Assembly (NCBI RefSeq): GCF_000661955.1 | Contig: NZ_CP007597.1 | Span: forward strand, 2,101,605-2,165,604 | Origin: Stenotrophomonas rhizophila | GTDB lineage: Bacteria > Pseudomonadota > Gammaproteobacteria > Xanthomonadales > Xanthomonadaceae | Direction: 5' to 3' | DNA length: 64,000 nucleotides | In this document: positions 28,245 to 37,613 of the stretch, in pieces | Layout of the letters: each line of letters begins with the position of its first letter | Numbering within the stretch: position 1 is the stretch's first letter | The notes under the pieces: generated by a model | The model's input: only the letters and a program-made list of their open reading frames with translations | What the model was told of the DNA's origin: nothing | Database searches by the model: none | Translations under genes and position numbers: made by a program

Positions 28245-28937
28245 TCAGGCGTTGCCCGACGTACCCAGGTGCTTCACCAACACGGCCGCGGTCTCCGCCG
28301 ACGAGCCCGGGTTCTGCCCGGTGATCAACAGGCCATCGCTGACCACGTACGCGCCCCAGTCGGGCCCCTTGGAGTAGTGGCCGCCGGCCGCCTGGAGCAT
28401 GTCTTCGACCAGGAACGGCACCACCTCGGTCAGGCCGACGCCGGCTTCCTCACTGTTGGTGAAGCCGGTGACCTTCTTGCCCGCCACAAGCGGCGAACCG
28501 TCCGCGGCCTTGACGTCGCGCAGCACGCCCGGGGCATGGCAGACCAGCGCGACCGGCTTGTTGGCGGCAATGAACGATTCGATCAGGGCGATGGAGTGGC
28601 GGTCATTGGCCAGGTCCCACAGCGGGCCGTGGCCGCCGGGATAGAACACGGCGTCGAAGTCCTGCTGGCGGACGCTGTCCAGGCGCACGGTGCTGGCCAG
28701 TTGCGCGGTCGCGGCCGGATCGGCCTCGAAGCGACGGGTGAGGTCGGTCTGGAAGTCGGGCTCGTTGCTCTTGGGGTCCAGCGGCGGCTGGCCGCCCTTG
28801 GGCGAGGCCAACACGATCTGCGCGCCGGCATCGGTGAAGGCGTAGTAGGGCGCGGCAAGCTCTTCCAGCCAGAAGCCGGTCTTGCGGCCGGTGTCGCCAA
28901 GCTGGTCGTGGGAGGTGAGGACGATGAGGATCTTCAT
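28245..28937 (-). CDS. DJ-1/PfpI-family (Hsp31-like) protein
   Basis: A 230-residue DJ-1/PfpI superfamily protein of the Hsp31/glyoxalase III-like type. The nucleophile elbow Cys is in ALVCHAPGVL near residue 135, and the conserved Glu is in GFWLEELAAPYYAF near 25. Such enzymes detoxify methylglyoxal or protect thiols. An operator TAGAC-N5-GTCTA lies 32 bp before the ATG, the same as at the TetR gene upstream, so it is probably repressed by that TetR and induced by electrophiles (inferred by analogy to NemR). Confidence 0.9.
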   Translation of the reverse strand: MKILIVLTSHDQLGDTGRKTGFWLEELAAPYYAFTDAGAQIVLASPKGGQPPLDPKSNEPDFQTDLTRRFEADPAATAQLASTVRLDSVRQQDFDAVFYPGGHGPLWDLANDRHSIALIESFIAANKPVALVCHAPGVLRDVKAADGSPLVAGKKVTGFTNSEEAGVGLTEVVPFLVEDMLQAAGGHYSKGPDWGAYVVSDGLLITGQNPGSSAETAAVLVKHLGTSGNA

Positions 28938-28968
28938 GGGGTAGCTCCGGATGGGCGGGTGATGGGAG

Positions 28969-28983
28969 TAGACCAGTCGTCTA
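28969..28983 (-). promoter_or_regulatory. TetR operator upstream of the DJ-1 gene
   Basis: A perfect dyad TAGAC-CAGTC-GTCTA lies 32 bp before the DJ-1 start codon. The same half-sites with the same 5-bp spacer occur at 29739-29753 before the TetR gene. The half-sites resemble those of the electrophile sensor NemR. Confidence 0.82.
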
Positions 28984-29042
28984 CGATGTGGGCGAATGAA
29001 AAGGCACGTCGCCAGGACGTGCCTGCGGTGTTTCCTGGCCGG

Positions 29043-29717
29043 TCAGGCCGAGGGGTGAAGGGCTTGCTGGGTGGCGCGCAGCGCCGTATCGAAGGGCTGC
29101 AGGGTACGGACGATCTTGACCATGATGCTGGCGCCCAGCCACAGCTGGTACAGGCTCTGGGCCACCGTAGTGGGATCGCCGTGGATGCGGAGTGAGCCGT
29201 CGGCGACGCCGGCCTCGATCGCCCGCGCCAGGCGCTCGACGATGCCGGCCGTGCCCCGTTGCAACGCCGCGCGCATGCTGGCCGACAGGTCCGCCACTTC
29301 GGCACCGAGCTTCACCGCCAGGCACTTGCCCTGGCAATCCTCGAACGACTGGGCGTCCCGCCAGGCGCGGAAATACGCCTCCAGCTGCTGCGCCTTGCTC
29401 AGGCCGGGCTGGCGGAAGGTGGCGTCCATCTCGGCCAGGTAGTCCGCGAAGTAGTCTTCCAGCAGGGCCTCGCCGAACGCTTCCTTGGAGCCGAAGTAGT
29501 GATAGAACGACCCCTTGGGCACGCCGGCGGCAGTGAGCACCTCATTCAGGCCGACCGCCGAAAAGCCCTTGCCGCCCATGATCCGCTGGCCGGTGGCCAG
29601 GATCCTGTCGCGGACGTCGTGGGGTTCAGGAAAGCCCTTGCCGCCCATGATCCGCTGGCCGGTGGCCAGGATCCTGTCGCGGACGTCGTGGGGTTCAGGG
29701 GCGGTCGCTGTGCTCAT
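29043..29717 (-). CDS. TetR-family regulator with duplicated helix 1
   Basis: A 224-residue TetR-family repressor. The DNA-binding domain is seen in FSAVGLNEVLTAAGVPKGSFYHYFGSKEAF (written here as recognition helix VPKGSFYHYF). The 23-residue block EPHDVRDRILATGQRIMGGK plus GFP occurs twice in a row because of a perfect 69-bp tandem repeat, which adds an extra helix 1 in front of an otherwise complete domain. Without it the protein would be about 201 residues, the usual size. The ligand domain has one Cys in FEDCQGKCLAVKLG (two Cys near the centre). It sits upstream of the DJ-1 gene and shares its operator. The start may be GTG 29726. Confidence 0.9.
   Translation of the reverse strand: MSTATAPEPHDVRDRILATGQRIMGGKGFPEPHDVRDRILATGQRIMGGKGFSAVGLNEVLTAAGVPKGSFYHYFGSKEAFGEALLEDYFADYLAEMDATFRQPGLSKAQQLEAYFRAWRDAQSFEDCQGKCLAVKLGAEVADLSASMRAALQRGTAGIVERLARAIEAGVADGSLRIHGDPTTVAQSLYQLWLGASIMVKIVRTLQPFDTALRATQQALHPSA
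29562..29699 (-). repeat. Perfect 2 x 69-bp tandem duplication in the TetR gene
   Basis: Positions 29562-29630 and 29631-29699 are identical over all 69 bases. The unit is a multiple of three, so the frame is kept. It contains the first helix of the TetR DNA-binding domain. Full identity means a recent event, or an assembly artefact. Confidence 0.95.
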
Positions 29718-29738
29718 GGGGTGCACTCTACGCCCGAT

Positions 29739-29753
29739 TAGACCGGTCGTCTA
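29739..29753 (-). promoter_or_regulatory. TetR autoregulatory operator
   Basis: The dyad TAGAC-CGGTC-GTCTA lies 22 bp before the TetR start and overlaps the last codon of the upstream acetamidase frame. It matches the site in front of the DJ-1 gene. Confidence 0.8.
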
Positions 29754-31042
29754 GTCCTGTGTTGCCGGCGGCGGCGCGGGCAGGGTGCGCAGGACGGACT
29801 TGTCCAGCTTCGCGGCGACGCCCACGCTGCGGCCGGCCAGGTTGGCGACGTGGTACTGCACCGCCACGCCCAGCACCTGGGTGGCTTCGGACAGGGTCAG
29901 CCCATAGCCCTGGCGCAGCCACTGCAGCATTCCGGAGGTGGCCACGCGCAGCGCGTCGTCGCTGGAGCCGGCCTGCCCAAGGGTCATGATCTGGGTGGGC
30001 GACTCAACCCGGGGCGTGGCGATCGACTGCCGCTTCACCAGCGCCACCCGCACCTCGACATCGAGCGAGGTTTCCAGGGCCCACTGGGTGGTTTCACCAT
30101 CGCCCTGCAGGGCGTGGCCATCGCCGAGATACAGCAGCGCGCCGGGTTGCTGCACCGGCAGGTAGACGGTGTTGCCTTCCACGACCGCGTTGAAATCCAT
30201 GTTGCCGCCGAAGTCGGCGGTGTCGCCGGTGGAGAATGGCGGGTAGCCGAAGCCCGGTGCCACCGCCAGCCCGCCCAGCATCGGCTTCACCGGCACTTCG
30301 AACTGTTTCATGGCGCCGCTGGCGTCCTTCGGCCGCGCCATGCCGCGCACCCGGTCCAGTTCCCAGCGCACCGGCTTGCCCAGCCCGGTGGCTTCGGCAG
30401 CGACCCGCGGGGTCTTCAGCCGGCCGACCACACCGTCCAGGCTGTCGGCATAGTCGCGGTTGAGCTTGAGCGAGGTGAGGGTGATGGCCAGGGTGTCGCC
30501 GGGCTCGGCGCCGACCACGAAGAACGGCCCCACCTGCGGGTTGCCGAACAGCGCACGGGTGACGCCGTGCTCGTCCACCCCGCCGGAATCGAGGGTCTTG
30601 GTCCGCACCGAATCGCCGGGATGGATGACCAGCACCGGGGCACGGTCGGCGCTGAAGGTGTTGGAGTAATCCACCGGCGTGAACACATGCCGTTGCGCGC
30701 GGGCACCCGCCAGGCGCTGAAGGCATGCCGGGCACGCACGGCGCGGTTGTTGGTGTCCGGCTGGTCACTCTGGCCCTGCATGCGTGCCTCGTCGATGCGG
30801 CCGTTGAAGTGGTAGACCTGGCCGTCGTTGCCGGTGGCGGTGAAGCGCACGTCGCGGTCGCGCAGCGTGCCGCTGACGCGGTCGCCGTCGAGGGTGCCGG
30901 TGAGCTGGGTTCCCTGCACGTCCAGCTGCAGCGTCTGGTAATTCGTGTTGCCCCACAGATCGGTCGCCACGATCCATTGGTCGGCCGCAAGTGCATTGAA
31001 CGGTAGCGCGGCGAGCAGCAACGAAGACACTTTCCAGGACAT
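29751..31042 (-). pseudogene. Frameshifted acetamidase/formamidase-family gene
   Basis: The N-terminal part, from ATG 31042 (signal peptide MSWKVSSLLLAALPFNALA, then a beta-rich segment to about HAFSAWR), is in one frame. The remaining 311 codons, from about 30686 (FTPVDYS to the C terminus), are in another. Joining them needs a one-base change near 30685-30705. The C-terminal frame has FmdA/AmdA features: GDSVRTKTLDSGGVDEHG, GAEPGDTLAITL, NMDFNAVVEGNTVYLPV and LYLGDGHALQGDGE. The family hydrolyses short amides to ammonia. It is probably inactive as read, although a separate short product from GTG near 30686 is possible. A sequencing error would also explain it. Confidence 0.82.
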
Positions 31043-31174
31043 GGTCACGGTATGCGGCGTCACGAAGGGCCCGGCGGGCGGATGCCGCAGCCTAGCCGGT
31101 CGCCGCCGCACGCCCACAGTGTCGAAGGTAACCCGGGTGCGGCACGCCGCGTTGCGCGTGCGTGCCGCGCCAGC

Positions 31175-32239
31175 TCAGGGAATCAGCCGCTGTGCGCGCA
31201 GCTGCGCGAACAGGGCGAAGAACGCATCGTCGCTGGGCTGGTAGTCCAGGAAGCCCAACCGGCGACTCTTGGACATGTCGGTGATCACCTCCAGCGGGCG
31301 CCCCAGGTCGGCGTCGGTGTGCCAGGGCGATATCAGCCGGTGGATGTCGGGCTCTCGCAGGCCATGCTCAGCGGCCAGCGCCGACCATGCAGCCGCATCG
31401 TCAGCCATCTGCTGCTCCAGCGGCCGCACCTCGCCAGTGAACGGGGCAGGCTCAAGATCGAACCACGCCGCGATCCGCTCCCACATCCAGCGCCAGCGGA
31501 ACACATCGCCGTTGACCACGTTGAAAGCCTGGTTGAAGGCCGCCGGGGTCTGCGTGGCCCAGAGCAGGTGCCTTGCCAGCAGCCCGGCGTCGGTCATGTC
31601 GGTCAGCCCGTTCCACTGCGCCGGCGACCCCGGGAAGTAGAACGGACGCCCCAGGTGTCGGCACAGCGTGGCGTAGACCGCCAGCGTGGTGCCCATGTTC
31701 ATGGCATTGCCCACTGCCGCACCGATCACCGTATGTGGGCGGTGCACGCTCCAGCTGAAGCCATCGCGCGCGGCGGCGGCGAACACCTCGTCTTCCTGCG
31801 CGTAGTAGAAATTGTCCACGTCCAGGCGCGGCTGCTCCTCGCGGAACGGGGTCTGTGGCAGCGCGCCCTGCGCGTAGGCCTCGAACGGCCCCAGGTAGTG
31901 CTTCAGGCCCGTCACCAGCGCCACGTGCCGGACCGAACCGGCCGGGCGGAGTGCTTCTAGCAGGTGCCGCACCATCGGTGCATTGACCCGGATGTTCTCC
32001 GCCTCATTGGCCTGCCGCGACCAGGTGGTGATGAATACGTGGGTAGGCGCCAGGCCCGCCAGTGCGTCGCGCGTGGCCTGCGCGTCGCGCAGATCCGCCG
32101 CCACCGCGCCGACCCCGGCGGGCAGGGCGGCGGGCGAGCGCGCCAGACCGTGTACTGCCCAGTCCGCTCCCTGCAGTTCCCGGATCAATGCGCTGCCGAC
32201 GATGCCGGTTGCGCCCACCACAAGTGCCGTGTTGTTCAT
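31175..32239 (-). CDS. PRISE-type NAD(P)-dependent short-chain reductase
   Basis: A 354-residue extended short-chain reductase of the progesterone 5-beta-reductase/iridoid synthase-like (PRISE) group. The cofactor motif is VVGATGIVGSALI at the N terminus. Family motifs include TTWSRQANEAENIRVNAPM, GLKHYLGPF and the catalytic Tyr region NFYYAQEDEVF. Bacterial members reduce activated C=C bonds of enones. It is divergent from an HxlR-type regulator 86 bp away, which probably controls it. ATG 32239 has GAAAGGCGG upstream. Confidence 0.87.
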   Translation of the reverse strand: MNNTALVVGATGIVGSALIRELQGADWAVHGLARSPAALPAGVGAVAADLRDAQATRDALAGLAPTHVFITTWSRQANEAENIRVNAPMVRHLLEALRPAGSVRHVALVTGLKHYLGPFEAYAQGALPQTPFREEQPRLDVDNFYYAQEDEVFAAAARDGFSWSVHRPHTVIGAAVGNAMNMGTTLAVYATLCRHLGRPFYFPGSPAQWNGLTDMTDAGLLARHLLWATQTPAAFNQAFNVVNGDVFRWRWMWERIAAWFDLEPAPFTGEVRPLEQQMADDAAAWSALAAEHGLREPDIHRLISPWHTDADLGRPLEVITDMSKSRRLGFLDYQPSDDAFFALFAQLRAQRLIP

Positions 32240-32265
32240 GCTGCCGCCTTTCCATCCACTATCAG

Positions 32266-32289
32266 GCGCACACAGTAGGATAGGTGCGC
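32266..32289. promoter_or_regulatory. Inverted repeat between the PRISE and HxlR genes
   Basis: GCGCAC (32266-32271) and GTGCGC (32284-32289) flank a TAGGAT sequence that could be a -10 box. This is a plausible HxlR operator for the divergent pair; the assignment is inferred. Confidence 0.4.
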
Positions 32290-32325
32290 ACGCCTCGAAA
32301 GAAGGCACCAAAGGGTAACCAGGCA

Positions 32326-32706
32326 ATGAAAACCGGCAGCGAGGAAGATCAATGGCGTGAAGACTGCGCCCCGCGGCGGGTGCTGGAGCTGTTCAGCACC
32401 AAGTGGACCTCGATGGTGCTGCATACCCTGGCGGTGCGCCACGACGGCACCGCGCGCAGCAATGCGCTGCACCGCAGCCTGCCGGACATCTCCAAAAAAA
32501 TGTTCAGCCAGACCCTGCGCCAGATGGAGGCCGCCGGGCTTGTGCTGCGTACCGAATATCCCACCGTGCCGCCGTCGGTGGACTACGCGCTGACCCCGCT
32601 GGGCGTGCAGCTGGTGGAGCCGATCGAGCTGATCTACGACTGGGCACGGCGCAACGCTGGCGCACTGGATGCCCTGCAACCCCGCGCCACATCACGCCGC
32701 CGGTAG
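32326..32706 (+). CDS. HxlR-family winged-helix regulator
   Basis: A 126-residue HxlR-type regulator. The family signature is clear: ELFSTKWTSMVLHTLAV, LPDISKKMFSQTLRQMEAAG and the wing YALTPLGVQL. The N-terminal Cys (EDCAPRRV) is at the position that senses aldehydes or quinones in several family members. It is divergent from the PRISE reductase gene and probably regulates it in response to an electrophile (inferred). ATG 32326 gives the normal family start. Confidence 0.92.
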   Translation: MKTGSEEDQWREDCAPRRVLELFSTKWTSMVLHTLAVRHDGTARSNALHRSLPDISKKMFSQTLRQMEAAGLVLRTEYPTVPPSVDYALTPLGVQLVEPIELIYDWARRNAGALDALQPRATSRRR

Positions 32707-32803
32707 TGCCACACCGTGCGTGGCAGCGCGAGGCAACCTGCCAGTTGCGCCCTGATCGCGGTATATTTCGCGCCCTCCCCACCGCCCGCCCTGAGCGTTC
32801 GTC

Positions 32804-33073
32804 ATGAGCACGACCCGGAAACACTATAAGCACCCCGCCGAATCGGACATCGGCCACGGGACGATTTACCTCGAGGTACAGGGCGACGTGATCGTCCGCC
32901 AGGTCGAGAGCTACCGGAGCGTGCTGGTCTGGGCCGACAAGGGCGGACAGGCCGATGAGCGCTTCCCGCTCTCCGATCAACCCCTGTCCTGGCTGGACCT
33001 GGATTCGGATGACAGCATCACGGCCAGCGAATTTGAAACTGTCTGGAAGCGCGCCAAGGCCGTTTCTGGCTGA
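32804..33073 (+). CDS. Small protein with one EF-hand-like loop
   Basis: An 89-residue soluble protein of no known family. Residues 65-76 (DLDSDDSITASE) form a near-canonical 12-residue EF-hand calcium loop with Asp at 1, 3 and 5, Ile at 8 and Glu at 12, between a short Trp/Leu helix and a C-terminal helix (FETVWKRAKAV). There is no signal peptide. The residues before it look beta-rich (TIYLEVQGDVIVRQVESY). Its stop codon lies inside a hairpin shared with the convergent MocR gene. Confidence 0.75.
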   Translation: MSTTRKHYKHPAESDIGHGTIYLEVQGDVIVRQVESYRSVLVWADKGGQADERFPLSDQPLSWLDLDSDDSITASEFETVWKRAKAVSG

Positions 33074-33101
33074 GGTCCGCGCCCACTGCGCGTGGACCTC
33101 A
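33071..33101. terminator. Convergent terminator containing both stop codons
   Basis: TGAGGTCC (33071-33078) pairs with GGACCTCA (33094-33101), with further partial pairing inside. The left arm starts with the stop codon of the EF-hand gene and the right arm ends with the stop codon of the MocR gene on the other strand. It probably stops transcription in both directions. Confidence 0.6.
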
Positions 33102-34466
33102 AATGGTCCATTCCGTGCTGCCGCTGCTGGCCACGTGCATCAACTGGTCCAGCTGCCGCAGCGCGCGGTGCAGTTCCTGCCGGCTCGACGCCGCGCCCAG
33201 TGAGATCCGCACGGCGTCATTGATCGCCACGCCCTGCGGGGTGAACGCCGACGACGGGGCGATACCCAGCCCCTGCAGCCGCGCCGCATGGGTCAGGCTG
33301 GCGTCGGTCCACTGTGCGGGCAGGCGGCACCACGCATGCACGCCGGCACAGTGCTGCAGGAACCGCGGCGACAACGTGGACTGCGCCAGATAGCGACGCT
33401 CGGCGGCTTCTTCCTGCACCAGCTTCAGCAGGGTGGCCGCCGACCCGTCCAGGATCAGTTGGGTCACCAGCGCGTTCATCAGGGGCGGCGCCATCAGGTT
33501 GACCGCGCGCAGCGCATCGAGCACGCGCTGCCGTGCCACGCCATCGGGCAGGTGCACGAAGCCGGTGTGCAGGCCCGGGCTGAGGCACTTGGACAAGGTC
33601 GAGATGTAGCAGGTGTGCTGCGGCGCCAGCAGGGCGAGCGGGGCCGGGGCATCACCGACCAGCAGCCAGTACGGGTCGTCTTCGATCAGCCGCAGGTCCA
33701 GGCTGCGCAACACCTCGGCCAGCGCCATCCGGCGTGCTTCGGGCATGGTGCGCGCGGTCGGGTTCTGCGCGGTGGGATTGAGGTAGACCACGCGTGCACC
33801 GCTCGCACGTGCGTGGCGGCGCAACGCGCTGGGCAGCATGCCGTGCTCGTCGCACTCCACCACCCGCAACGTGCGCTGCAGCACCCGCGCCGCGTGCAGC
33901 AGGCCGGGATACACCAGCGGTTCGCACAGAATGACGTCGCCGGCATCGGTGAGCGCCAGCAGCAGCGCCGACAGCGCGGCCTGCGCGCCTTCGGTGACTA
34001 CCAGCCGGTCGCTGTCCAGCCTGCCCAGGATCGGCTTGAGCCATTGCTGTGCGGCCAGGTGGTCGGCGCGGCTGCCACCGCCGACGTGGTAGGTCATCAG
34101 GTTGCTGGCGTCGCTGCGGCTGAGCACGGTGGCCAGGCCACGCTGCAGCATGTCGGCCACCTGTCCGCCGCCGGGGCTGGGCGGCAGGTTCATGCTCAGG
34201 TCCACCAGCTGCGCCAGCTCCACCTGGGGCGGGGCGACGAACGTTCCCTGGGGTCCGCGTGCATCGATCAGGCCGCGCTTGCGCGCCTCGGTGAAGGCAC
34301 GGGTGACGGTGGTGAGGTCCACGCCCAGCTCGCTGGCCAGCACGCGCTGTGCCGGCAGGCGCTGGCCGGGCCGCAGCGCGCCGGACCAGACCGCGCGTTC
34401 AAGGGCCTGCACGATGCGCAGATAGACCGGCCCGTGGCCGTCGGCGATGAGAGTGTTCCACTGCAT
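33099..34466 (-). CDS. MocR-type GntR/aminotransferase regulator
   Basis: A 455-residue MocR-family regulator. A GntR winged helix covers residues 1-75 (RLPAQRVLASELGVDLTTVT). A class I aminotransferase-like domain follows with the PLP lysine in YISTLSKCLSPGLHTG, plus the substrate-contact pieces VYLNPTAQNPTARTM and IEDDPYW. MocR proteins sense PLP or amino compounds. It is divergent from the cyo operon, with 190 bp between them holding a TGCGACA/TGTCGCA palindrome. Confidence 0.9.
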   Translation of the reverse strand: MQWNTLIADGHGPVYLRIVQALERAVWSGALRPGQRLPAQRVLASELGVDLTTVTRAFTEARKRGLIDARGPQGTFVAPPQVELAQLVDLSMNLPPSPGGGQVADMLQRGLATVLSRSDASNLMTYHVGGGSRADHLAAQQWLKPILGRLDSDRLVVTEGAQAALSALLLALTDAGDVILCEPLVYPGLLHAARVLQRTLRVVECDEHGMLPSALRRHARASGARVVYLNPTAQNPTARTMPEARRMALAEVLRSLDLRLIEDDPYWLLVGDAPAPLALLAPQHTCYISTLSKCLSPGLHTGFVHLPDGVARQRVLDALRAVNLMAPPLMNALVTQLILDGSAATLLKLVQEEAAERRYLAQSTLSPRFLQHCAGVHAWCRLPAQWTDASLTHAARLQGLGIAPSSAFTPQGVAINDAVRISLGAASSRQELHRALRQLDQLMHVASSGSTEWTI

Positions 34467-34498
34467 CGGCGCATCTTACGCTCGGGTGTGCGCTGCCC

Positions 34499-34515
34499 TG
34501 CGACAGTGTGTCGCA
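34499..34515. promoter_or_regulatory. Palindrome in the MocR-cyo intergenic region
   Basis: TGCGACA-GTG-TGTCGCA is a perfect 7-bp dyad 33 bp upstream of the MocR start and 142 bp before cyoA. It is a candidate MocR operator. A second imperfect hairpin with a C6/G6 base (about 34564-34592) lies in the cyoA leader. Confidence 0.4.
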
Positions 34516-34656
34516 CCATGTATGGATCATGTCGTTGCCTAACGTACGCGGCTGCGGCGGGCACCCCCCATGCATATCGGTCATGCAGGGGGGTGTTCGC
34601 CACTTTTCATGATCCGGGCCGCCCGGCCCGGCACTGCGTTGGAAGGGCCGTCCCGC

Positions 34657-35631
34657 ATGAACCCCGCTACACACCCCGCTCGCCGCGCCGCCATGGCCGG
34701 TGCAGCCCGCGCCGGACGCTGGTTCGGACTGGCAGCGTTGCTGCCATTGCTCACCGGGTGCAAGAACCTGGAACTGTTCAATCCCATGGGCAGCATCGCC
34801 GAACAGGAGATGCAGCTGATCCTGGTGTGCACCGGCCTGATGCTGCTGGTGGTGATCCCGGTGATCATCCTCACCCTGTACTTTGCCTGGCGCTACCGTG
34901 CCTCCAACACCAAGGCCACCTACGCGCCGGACTGGTCGCATTCCACCGCCATCGAGGTGGTGATCTGGACCATTCCGTGCCTGATCATCGTGGTGCTGGC
35001 CGTGTTGATCTGGAAGAGCACGCACGCGCTGGATCCCTACAAGCCGATCGCATCGGACAAGGCCCCCCTGCGCGTGGAAGTGGTGTCGTTGAACTGGAAG
35101 TGGTTGTTCATCTACCCCGACCACAACGTGGCCACGATCAACGAGCTGGTGATGCCGGTGGATACGCCGGTGGCCTTCAAGCTCACCTCCGAGTCGATGA
35201 TGAACGCCTTCTTCGTGCCGCAGCTGGGCAGCATGGTCTACACCATGCCGGCCATGCAGACGCGCCTGCACCTGATCGGGCATACCCCGGGCACCTACGC
35301 CGGGATGTCGTCGGCCTACAGCGGTTCGGGCTTCTCGGACATGAAGTTCCCGGCCCGCGTGGTCACCGATGCCGACTTCCAGGTCTGGCTGGACCAGGCG
35401 CGCAGCAGCAACGACCACCTCGGCGCCGCGCGCCTGGCCGCGCTGGAAGTGCCTACCCATGGTGCGCCGTTGCAGCGCTTCAGTGGCGTGGATACCGGCC
35501 TGTTCGACAGCATCGTTGCCCGTTACCACGGCATGGCCGATGACGAGATCTGCCTGCCGGGCGAAGAGCCCGGGGCAACACCCCAGACGTTGAGCCTGGC
35601 CGCGCCTGCCAGCCGTACCGCGGAGAACTGA
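34657..35631 (+). CDS. cyoA: Cytochrome bo quinol oxidase subunit II CyoA
   Basis: A 324-residue subunit II of the cytochrome bo-type ubiquinol oxidase. The lipobox LLTGC places the lipid-modified Cys at residue 35. Two membrane helices follow (about 50-75 and 93-115) and then a periplasmic cupredoxin domain ([40 protein letters not shown]). The CuA-binding Cys residues of cytochrome c oxidases are absent, which marks it as a quinol oxidase. ATG 34657 has GGAAGG upstream. It starts the tight cyoABCD operon. Confidence 0.95.
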   Translation: MNPATHPARRAAMAGAARAGRWFGLAALLPLLTGCKNLELFNPMGSIAEQEMQLILVCTGLMLLVVIPVIILTLYFAWRYRASNTKATYAPDWSHSTAIEVVIWTIPCLIIVVLAVLIWKSTHALDPYKPIASDKAPLRVEVVSLNWKWLFIYPDHNVATINELVMPVDTPVAFKLTSESMMNAFFVPQLGSMVYTMPAMQTRLHLIGHTPGTYAGMSSAYSGSGFSDMKFPARVVTDADFQVWLDQARSSNDHLGAARLAALEVPTHGAPLQRFSGVDTGLFDSIVARYHGMADDEICLPGEEPGATPQTLSLAAPASRTAEN

Positions 35632-35633
35632 TT

Positions 35634-37613
35634 GTGCTTGGAAAGTTGAACCTCGAAGCAATTCCCTACCACGACCCGATCATCATGTCGGCGCTGGCAG
35701 GCTCGCTGCTGCTCGGCGCGGCGATCGTCGCGGCGATCACCTACTACAAGAAATGGGGCTACATCTGGACCGAGTGGATCACCTCGGTGGACCACAAGAA
35801 GATCGGCGTTATGTACATCCTGCTGGCTCTGGTCATGCTGGTGCGCGGCTTTGCCGATGCCCTGATGATGCGCGCCCAGCAGGCGATCGCGGCCAATGAC
35901 GCGGCCGGCTACCTGCCGCCGGAACACTACGACCAGATCTTCACCGCGCATGGCGTGATCATGATCTTCTTCGTGGCAACCCCGCTCATCGTGGGCCTGA
36001 TGAACCTGGTGGTGCCGCTGCAGATCGGGGCGCGCGACGTCGCCTTCCCGTTCGTCAACTCGCTCAGCTTCTGGCTGTCGGCGGTGGGCGCGGTGCTGGT
36101 GATGCTGTCGATGTTCGTGGGCGACTTCGCCGCCACCGGCTGGGTGGCCTATCCGCCGTTGTCGGGGATCGAGTACAGCCCCACGGTTGGCGTGGACTAC
36201 TACATCTGGTCGCTGCAGGTCTCCGGCATCGGCACCACGCTGACCGGCCTGAACTTCATCGTCACCATCCTCAAGTTGCGTGCGCCGGGCATGGACCTGA
36301 TGAAGATGCCGGTATTCACCTGGACCGCGCTGATCACCAACATCCTGATCGTGGCGATCTTCCCGGTGCTGACCGCGACCCTGGCGCTGCTGACCATGGA
36401 CCGCTACTTCGGCATGCACTTCTTCACCAATGACGCCGGCGGCAACGCCATGATGTACGTCAACCTGATCTGGATCTGGGGCCACCCGGAAGTCTACGTG
36501 CTGATCCTGCCGTGCTTCGGCGCGTTCTCCGAGATCATCGCCACGTTCTCGGGCAAGCCGCTCTTCGGCTACCGCTCGATGGTGTACGCGACCTGTTCGA
36601 TCGGCGTGCTGTCGTTCTTCGTCTGGCTGCACCACTTCTTCACCATGGGCTCGGGCGCCAACGTGAATGCCTTCTTCGGCATCATGACCTCGATCATCTC
36701 CATTCCCACCGGGGTGAAGCTGTTCAACTGGCTGTTCACCATGTACCGCGGCCGCATCCGCTACCACTCCTCGACGATGTGGACGATCGGCTTCATGGTC
36801 ACCTTCGCGCTGGGTGGCATGACCGGCGTGATGCTGGCCATCCCGGGCGCGGACTTCGTGCTGCACAACAGCCTGTTCCTGATCGCGCACTTCCATAACG
36901 TGATCATCGGCGGCGTGGTGTTCGGCTGCCTGGCCGGCATCACCTTCTGGTTCCCGAAGGCGTTCGGCTTCACCCTCAACGAGCGCTGGGGCAAGATTTC
37001 GTTCTGGTGCTGGCTGGTGGGCTTCTATCTGGCCTTCATGCCGCTGTACGTGCTCGGCTTCAAGGGCATGACCCGGCGGATGAACCACTACGCGGTGGAA
37101 GGCTGGCAGCCGTGGTTGATCGTGGCCGCCATCGGCGCGCTGGTCATTGCCGCCGGCATCGCGGCCATGTTCATCCAGTTCTACGTAAGCGTGCGCGACC
37201 GCAAGGCCAACCTGGACCTGACCGGCGACCCGTGGAATGCACGCAGCCTGGAATGGGCCACGTCCTCGCCGCCGCCGTTCTACAACTTCGCCAAGGTGCC
37301 GGTCATCACCTCGCTGGAGCAGCATTGGGACGACAAGCAGGCCGGCAGTGCCTGGCAGCGGCTGGACCACTACGAGGACATCCACATGCCGCGCAACACC
37401 GGCGCCGGTGTGGTGATCTCGGTGTTCAGCCTGGTGCTGTGCTTCGCCCTGGTCTGGCACATGTGGGTGCTGGCGGCGATTGGCCTGGTCGGTGTGATCG
37501 CCACCTTCGTGATGCGCTCCTACGACCGTGACGTGGACTATTACGTGCCCGCCGCCGAGGTGAAGCGCATTGAAGAGGCGCATTTCGCGCAGATGCAAGG
37601 AGCCAAGGCATGA
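35634..37613 (+). CDS. cyoB: Cytochrome bo quinol oxidase subunit I CyoB
   Basis: The 659-residue catalytic subunit. It holds heme b, heme o and CuB: the His-Tyr cross-link region is in [15 protein letters not shown], the CuB histidines are in [11 protein letters not shown], and the heme histidines are in [11 protein letters not shown]. The quinone-site region [14 protein letters not shown] with [15 protein letters not shown] matches E. coli CyoB. The start codon is GTG at 35634, 2 bp after the cyoA stop. About 15 helices are expected. It overlaps cyoC by 4 bp. Confidence 0.97.
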   Translation: MLGKLNLEAIPYHDPIIMSALAGSLLLGAAIVAAITYYKKWGYIWTEWITSVDHKKIGVMYILLALVMLVRGFADALMMRAQQAIAANDAAGYLPPEHYDQIFTAHGVIMIFFVATPLIVGLMNLVVPLQIGARDVAFPFVNSLSFWLSAVGAVLVMLSMFVGDFAATGWVAYPPLSGIEYSPTVGVDYYIWSLQVSGIGTTLTGLNFIVTILKLRAPGMDLMKMPVFTWTALITNILIVAIFPVLTATLALLTMDRYFGMHFFTNDAGGNAMMYVNLIWIWGHPEVYVLILPCFGAFSEIIATFSGKPLFGYRSMVYATCSIGVLSFFVWLHHFFTMGSGANVNAFFGIMTSIISIPTGVKLFNWLFTMYRGRIRYHSSTMWTIGFMVTFALGGMTGVMLAIPGADFVLHNSLFLIAHFHNVIIGGVVFGCLAGITFWFPKAFGFTLNERWGKISFWCWLVGFYLAFMPLYVLGFKGMTRRMNHYAVEGWQPWLIVAAIGALVIAAGIAAMFIQFYVSVRDRKANLDLTGDPWNARSLEWATSSPPPFYNFAKVPVITSLEQHWDDKQAGSAWQRLDHYEDIHMPRNTGAGVVISVFSLVLCFALVWHMWVLAAIGLVGVIATFVMRSYDRDVDYYVPAAEVKRIEEAHFAQMQGAKA

